From Cylindrotheca closterium (taxonomy: Eukaryota; Bacillariophyta; Bacillariophyceae; Bacillariales; Bacillariaceae): a DNA stretch of 64,000 nucleotides. The stretch lies in assembly GCA_933822405.4 (NCBI GenBank), contig CAKOGP040002325.1, positions 90,451-154,450 on the forward strand, given 5' to 3'. Below the pieces are notes generated by a model. It saw only the letters and a program-made list of their open reading frames with translations. It did no database searches and was not told where the DNA came from. The translations under genes were made by a program, and so were the position numbers. This document shows, in pieces, positions 58,740 to 64,000 of this stretch (positions are counted from its first letter, which is position 1; each line of letters begins with the position of its first letter).

Positions 58740-61700
58740 ATGAGCGACTTGGTGTGGCATTCTCGTTCTCACCTGAGGAAGCTTGGCTCTTCACGATCCT
58801 TCGGTGACGACCCGCTATTATCACCGATTCAAGAGACACGTCCAAAAGTTTCCCACAAGGCAAAGAAACGGCGCAAGTCCTTGGACGATGATTCTTCATT
58901 GGATATAGCAGGTGATGATCTCCATCAGCGTCATTCAAACCATGGTCACCGCCATCATCGCCATCGGCATCACCACCGTAGCCACAGGTCAAAGAGTCGC
59001 GATAAGGAACTACACAGTCGAGATATTGTCGGAGCACCATCCATCTTTGATGCAGTCACAGCGCCAAGCTTTGATGCGAAGGACCCCACTGCATTGGAAG
59101 AGAATCGACCTACCGGTATTCATAGGCTAAAAGCAAACAGCACAAACAAACAAGAGCAAGCGCGAGACTTGGACGAAGCGTTTCGCATGTACATTTATGC
59201 CGAAAAGGCGGCGCTGAAAATACAACAAGCATTCCGAGAGCGGCAAAAGGAAAAGGGATTGGTGACCAAGCAACTTGATGATTCCGATGCTTCCACTACA
59301 GAGAACCATTCAGAGGATCCAGACGAAGTTGGCACTGTCAAGTCCGAGGAAGATACTTCCAACAAGTACACCGTGATATTTCTGGCACTTTTTCTGTTAG
59401 TCATGACCGGTCCAAAACTGGTAATGTCTTGTTGGAGCGTTATCAAAAAGTGTTTTGGAGGTGATGATACTGGAGGAGCCGATGCGATTGCGAACCAGGC
59501 GGCCATGCCACCTGGTGGTGGTGGTGGCGGCGGAGGAGGAGCTGCCCCTGCCCCAACGGGTGGTGAAGGTGGTGCTGCTGGTGGAGCTGGTGGTGCTCAA
59601 GCTGGGGCACAAGGAGCAATGGCTGCTCAGGCTGCATCCTCTGCAGCTGGTGGAGCCGCTTCTGGTGTTGCTAGTGGAGCCGCTGCCGGTAAGTTTAGAT
59701 GGACCCATTTGGGACGAACAAAAAGTGTGGTTTTTTTCTCACCGACGTCTATACAACTTTCTTTCGCCCGTTCATGTATATAGGGGCTGCTGCGAGTTCT
59801 GCTGCAGCTGCGGCTACAGCTGGTAAGTTGAATGGAGTCAAGTGTAGAGCAACCGACCATGTGCGACTTTCGATGTGATGCATTATAAATTGTACTCACC
59901 CTATATCGTAATTGACTACAAACAGGTGCCACCGCCGCTGCTGCGGGAGCAACTCAAGTGGCAGCCGTTGTAGCTGTTTCTACTGCTGCTGCTGCGGCCA
60001 CGACAGCTGTAGTGGCGAAATATGCCCCTCCTGAACCAATATTATCGGTGTGTGGTCTTGCCAATCCGGATATTCGCAGTGGTCGTATGGTGATGCTGTT
60101 CGAAGGCGTTCCTCGACCATTCGACGACCGAGAGTCGGGGCTAGTCTCGAATCTAGTATTGGGAGCCTACAATGAAATCACTTTGGGTACCAATGTGGCG
60201 GTCACGGGCTGTCTGGATCCACTTGCCCGGGAGATGCGGAGTGTTTCGATTGTGAACCAGACGCTATCAGTTTTGACGGATGGACCGGTTTCGACCATCC
60301 TTGAAGTGGTATTTGAGGCTCAAGTAGCATGCGACCGATGTTCTGAAACGAGTCCATTATTCAGTGAGGATCAACTGGAGCAACAGGATGCTTCCGATGG
60401 AAACGGCACTGACATTACAGCAGGAAATGTCACGGATTCGTCAGTCGGTATTACATCCGACTTTGGCATCGTTTCGAACGCTACGACAGAAGGCGTAGTA
60501 CAACTGGACGGCGAGCAATCTCGACTGCTTCAAACGGGAGGTTTCTCGGTAGATTTCTCGAGTCAAAAGTTTTTTCAAAAGTTGATTCAGCTGGTGATTT
60601 TCGAGACAGAAGAGCTATCGGACCAGGGAGAGTTACCCGAGGGCTTTGTTCAAATCTCAAAGGCTTCGGTGATTACAAATGTGGCGGAGGAAGAAGAACT
60701 GGTGACGGAAATCAGGTACAAAAGAGATGCTGCTAGGGGTGGCGGAACTAGTAGTAGTGGTGGAGGAGGAGGTAATACCGTTGGCGGTGGTGGTGGGAAT
60801 GTAAGGGCTACCTTTGAATTCGAATTTGTTGACTCAAGCGGACAGATTCAAAAGGAGACCGTGGCTGTCACAGAAGAAGGTGGAGCTGTTCCAACAACCG
60901 CGTTTCCCACCTTTGAACCGAGCCATGCGCCCACGGACCTTCCTTCGATGTCGCCAACGAATGTGTTCTCTGGCCAGCCCACTACCTTGCCAAGCGCTGG
61001 ACCGACGGACACACCGAGCAGTATTCCAAGTATATCGCCTTCTGAAGCTCCAAGTGCTGTTCCAAGTGAGGCACCATCTCAGGTCCCAAGTGTTGTTCCT
61101 AGTGAATCACCTTCTATGATACCGTCTGTGGCCCCAAGCGAGGAACCATCAATGGGTGAGTCAATCGAGAGAGTCTCTATCGGATTGGTTCGTTCGCGTT
61201 TTCTAACAAATTGCGCCGTTTTTTTCTTTTATCAAAAGTGCCATCAATGGTACCTTCGGAGGTCCCCAGTACAAGTAAGTTGTTTGTTGTATCCTTCGCA
61301 GCTTTGTGGCGACGAAGACTTTGGCATCATAATACTGATGAGTACAAATCTCCCCTTCTCCAGCTCCTTCAATGATTCCTTCAATGATTCCAAGTACAGG
61401 TATGTGTTGCGTTTCCAATTTTTGACTCTGTTATGTGTCTTCTTTCTCTCATTTATGATGTTCCTTTAGTTCCATCCATGATGCCTTCGATGATACCATC
61501 AACACTCCCTTCAATGATTCCTTCTGAAGTTCCATCCGAGACACCGTCATTTGTTCCCAGTTTCGTGCCTTCGGAGTCACCAAGCATGCGTGAGTACTTG
61601 TGATTGCGCTTTAGATTGACTGGAATTTGACGATTCTATCCGCCTTACCAAATGCAAATTCGAAAACAGAACCATCTATGGTCCCATCTGCAAGTCCGTC

Positions 61701-62331
61701 GAAAAGTCCGACAATGGCGCCATCTTCGCGTAAGTATATCATTTGGTGGCTTTTGATACCTCTCCTTCGTAGAGATCGAATGCCTAACTGTGTTGTTGCC
61801 CTATTCAGAACCAAGCGGAAACGTGGTCTTGATCGTACCCGGTATGTCGACAGCCCAGAGCAGCCCTTACGATTTCGGTCATCCATGGTTAGCTATCGAT
61901 GGGAGCACAGCCGGCAATTATGCGGCCGGACAGTCAACGCACACTCAAATAGAAAACGACCCGTGGTGGTATGTGAACATAGGCGCAGGCTGGGGCAACC
62001 GACCGTCTACTGTAAAATATGTCAGTGTTTGGAACAGAAGCGACTGCTGGTAAGTTTTCTTGTTTGACCGTGTGCGTGGCGCAATTTACAGTAGCTTACG
62101 ACAACATTTGCTACCTGCAGTGCGGAACGATTGTATGGTGGATGGGTCCAACTACTTGCTTCAAATGGAGCTATATTGCAACAGAAGCAGATTACGAGTG
62201 CGATTGGATTTGGTGGCCAGACTTTGTACTTCAGCCCTCAACCCAATGTTTGGTTCATTAAGGTTCAGCTATATGGAGCAGGGAGGATTCTGTCACTCGC
62301 AGAGGTTCAAGCTGTAGGCTTTGTCCAGTGA
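58740..62331 (+). CDS. IQ motif / TM / P-S repeat / F5/8C-domain surface protein, nine exons
   Basis: Exons: 58740-59688, 59784-59822, 59926-61155, 61239-61274, 61364-61399, 61470-61589, 61670-61729, 61809-62049 and 62121-62331; product about 973 aa. The N-terminal part is polar with a His/Arg tract (about 67-85) and an IQ-type calmodulin-binding motif (ALKIQQAFRERQKEKG, about 159-173). A membrane helix (about 210-230) and Cys-rich edge follow, then Gly/Ala-rich stretches with a second hydrophobic Ala-rich helix. Next is an unrecognised 300-residue region with Cys and N-glycosylation sequons, then P-S repeats (about 655-823) and a C-terminal F5/8 type C (discoidin-like) domain with WLAIDGSTAGNY, HTQIENDPWWYVNIG and SVWNRSDCC. 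Introns 1-7 are all phase 1. A membrane protein displaying a carbohydrate- or lipid-binding domain is likely. Confidence 0.8.
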
Positions 62332-62699
62332 TAATACACCCGGAGAAGGACAAGAGAACATAATTTGCTTTGATGTAACCCCAACAGTTATTTCAACGCA
62401 GTGCTCGATAGGGTTGCAGTTGCTCTGATCCTTATACTAAGGACGGTCGCGAGTTTAGTTTGATACCACTCAAGTGGATCGGACACAAATTATGTTAAGT
62501 GGTGGGTGCTCTTGAGTAAAATCGAAAATGGCAACTACAACTCTGAAGTGTAGCCCTGATGATATACACACAATTCTGGTTAAGAGCCCTTGCCAAGAAA
62601 CACCAAAACTAGCGCTTTCTATCACAAACTATGTTATTTTATTGTATTTTTGCATGGATCTTGAGCGTTCTGTACTGCTAGTACCATCGTGTAGCTATG
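62332..62699. other. intergenic region
   Basis: The region follows the 3' end of the nine-exon gene. No gene is seen. Confidence 0.5.
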
Positions 62700-63098
62700 T
62701 CACTTCTCTTCTTGTACCTAGGATTAAAGACGCAGTCGAGGTCCCTCAATCTTTCTACCCTTTCTCTAGTAATGTTGGACCTTTTGTTTTGGCTCCATAA
62801 GCGAAACTGTTGTCTCTGGCACTTCACCATACGCCCTAGAGATCGAGCGACAGACATGAGTATATGAGTTATCAAATGCACCATCGTCAAGAGAAGTCTT
62901 CGATGTCACTTACCAACGACTGGTTCCTCGGGTAACTCTTCGGGACGCGGCTGGGCCCGTGCTCCAGACGAAAATGTTGTAGTCGCTCTTACCTTTCGTT
63001 CCATGCCGCGGCATGAGAATCCCAAACAAACCCTAGTTTTTTCAACATTACTTGGCGCTCCTCGGTCAAGGTGGTGTGCCGACCTTCCATCTTCAAAT
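62700..63098 (-). pseudogene. decayed helicase-associated-domain gene fragment
   Basis: On the minus strand this aligns with the gene at 50651-51660 from the end of HA1 (EGRHTTLTEERQ, LGFVWDSHAAAWNER) through HA2 (QRQQFRLW, RSNITRERVERL, LDCVFNP). The conserved Trp after WNER is a TAA stop (62989-62991), and one base is missing near the start of exon 2, breaking VW-VK. The intron is at the same place but with a normal GT donor (GTAAGT, 62913). The HA1 start and everything upstream are missing, with the match ending near 63098. This is a truncated pseudogene. Confidence 0.82.
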
Positions 63099-63127
63099 AG
63101 GGGAGAATATATACTTTTACATTGTTC

Positions 63128-63176
63128 GGGCCAAACATATCATGCAGTGGATAGGTCCTCTTGTATCTTTGTATTT
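63128..63176 (-). repeat. inverted match to 58262-58310
   Basis: The reverse complement of this stretch contains AGATACAAGAGGACCTATCC followed by ACTGCATGA, as found in direct orientation near 58269-58297. It is thus inverted relative to the rest of the duplicated block that follows it, marking a complex junction. Confidence 0.7.
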
Positions 63177-63204
63177 AGGGCAAGGTAAAACAGAAATCAC
63201 GATG

Positions 63205-64000
63205 CATTAAAATACTCTGTGATTGAACATCTGAATATTATAGCGGTACAATATTCTACTGCATGGATGAAACGGCCAAAACGATGACCATTATGCCCGT
63301 TTCGCCGCGTTCCCCGCTTGGGATCCAGTGGCGCCAGCGAAATTTCACTGCCATCACGCATGACTATATTTAGGCGCGGATGGATTGTATTACCGTTTGG
63401 CGTTCCTTGCCTGCTGAGCTCCAGTGGCGGAAGTGGAAATACACCGCCATTGGATTTTTCTATGGTCTTCATCAATGCCACCAAAGTTATTAGATATTCG
63501 ATCAGAAACCTTGTTCTTGGTGACTCGTCGACTATCGCTAATAATTGTGAATGGAATGACTTCGAGACCCTCCAGCTCTGATTTTTTCACGTAATCTTTT
63601 CTAATCGTCAAAAACAAAACCGAGATCTACAGTACTGTGTTTCCCACTAACCCTTTCCTAACATTCAAAACGATGAGCGACTTGAATTGGCATTCTCGTT
63701 CTCACCTGAGGAAGCTTGGCTCTTCACGATCCTTCGGTGACGACCCGCTATTATCACCGATTCAAGAGACACGTCCAAAAGTTTCTCACAAGGCAAAGAA
63801 ACGGCGCAAGTCCTTGGACGATGATTCTTCATTGGATATAGCAGGTGATGATCTCCATCAGCATCATTCAATACATGGTCACCGCCATCATCGCCATCGG
63901 CATCACCACCGTAGCCACAGGTCAAAGAGTCGCGATAAGGAACTACACAGTCGAGATATTGTCGGAGCACCATCCATCTTTGATGCAGTCACAGCGCCAA
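63205..64000 (+). repeat. duplicate of 58312-59067
   Basis: From AAAATACTCTGT onwards this DNA matches the region upstream of and within exon 1 of the nine-exon gene. The upstream part is diverged with indels, whereas the coding part is nearly identical. The match continues to the window edge. Confidence 0.85.
63673..64000 (+). CDS. second copy of the IQ/TM/P-S/F5/8C gene, partial at window edge
   Basis: The first 109 codons of a paralogue of 58740-62331 start at an ATG at 63673 in the same CAAAACG leader context and run off the window. I see only a few replacements compared with the first copy (Val5 to Asn, Arg64 to His, Asn67 to Ile), and the Lys/Arg-rich and His-rich tracts are intact. 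The membrane, P-S and F5/8C parts are outside the window, so whether this copy is complete is unknown. Confidence 0.8.
   Translation, partial: MSDLNWHSRSHLRKLGSSRSFGDDPLLSPIQETRPKVSHKAKKRRKSLDDDSSLDIAGDDLHQHHSIHGHRHHRHRHHHRSHRSKSRDKELHSRDIVGAPSIFDAVTAP

Noticed and set aside
1..64000. CRISPR arrays, bacterial operons, rRNA or intact transposons
   Set aside because: No regularly spaced identical repeats, polycistronic spacing, rRNA-like sequence, transposase or reverse transcriptase frame was seen.

Overview
The window reads as nuclear DNA of a diatom (stramenopile), probably a pennate species; I cannot name the species. Several lines of sequence evidence support this. The genes are compact, with none to two short introns of about 85 to 185 bp (one gene has eight), and they lie on both strands. 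Several N-termini combine a signal peptide with an ASAFAP-like plastid-targeting motif (for example ASSFAPS at 16714-18135). There is a tandem pair of proteins with the diatom-typical DUF6824 domain. One secreted or surface protein carries long P-S repeats of the kind common in diatoms.

Layout. 1-5511: a PLP-dependent D-cysteine desulfhydrase/ACC deaminase-like enzyme and an oligopeptidase A-type M3 peptidase with a repetitive N-terminal extension. 6300-7346: a secreted protein with four identical 22-residue CxxC/Asp/Trp-His cores, which is the most unusual gene here. 7373-12708: a tandem segmental duplication carrying two almost identical 209-aa helical (TPR-like) proteins. 12643-20941: a membrane protein, a frame-broken 2-oxoglutarate/Fe(II) oxygenase, a bestrophin-like channel, a plastid-targeted membrane protein of unknown function, and a CER1/WAX2-like hydroxylase-family protein. 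21014-28972: a possible BAR-GST fusion, a QSOX sulfhydryl oxidase, an SPX-GDPD phosphodiesterase and a proline iminopeptidase-like hydrolase.

29273-50061: a low-complexity protein, a small single-pass membrane protein, a four-helix membrane protein, a MAPEG protein, two DUF6824 paralogues, acetate kinase, a PDZ-like lipid-anchored protein, a SAYSvFN protein, a SAM methyltransferase, a 2Fe-2S ferredoxin, a HIG1-like protein and a PPR protein. 50651-64000 is a more dynamic region: a helicase-associated-domain gene with a GC-AG intron, two Ser/Asp-rich paralogues, a nine-exon IQ/TM/P-S-repeat/F5/8C surface protein, a decayed copy of the helicase-associated gene, and the start of a second copy of the nine-exon gene running off the right edge.

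The genes are a mix of housekeeping and organelle functions and do not form one pathway. Some group loosely: secretory oxidative folding (QSOX), phosphate metabolism (SPX-GDPD), acetate metabolism (acetate kinase) and membrane or lipid functions (CER1-like, MAPEG). Local duplication followed by decay or conversion is the dominant evolutionary theme. Splice sites were assigned by hand from reading frame, GT/GC-AG signals and protein family continuity; no transcript data were available.
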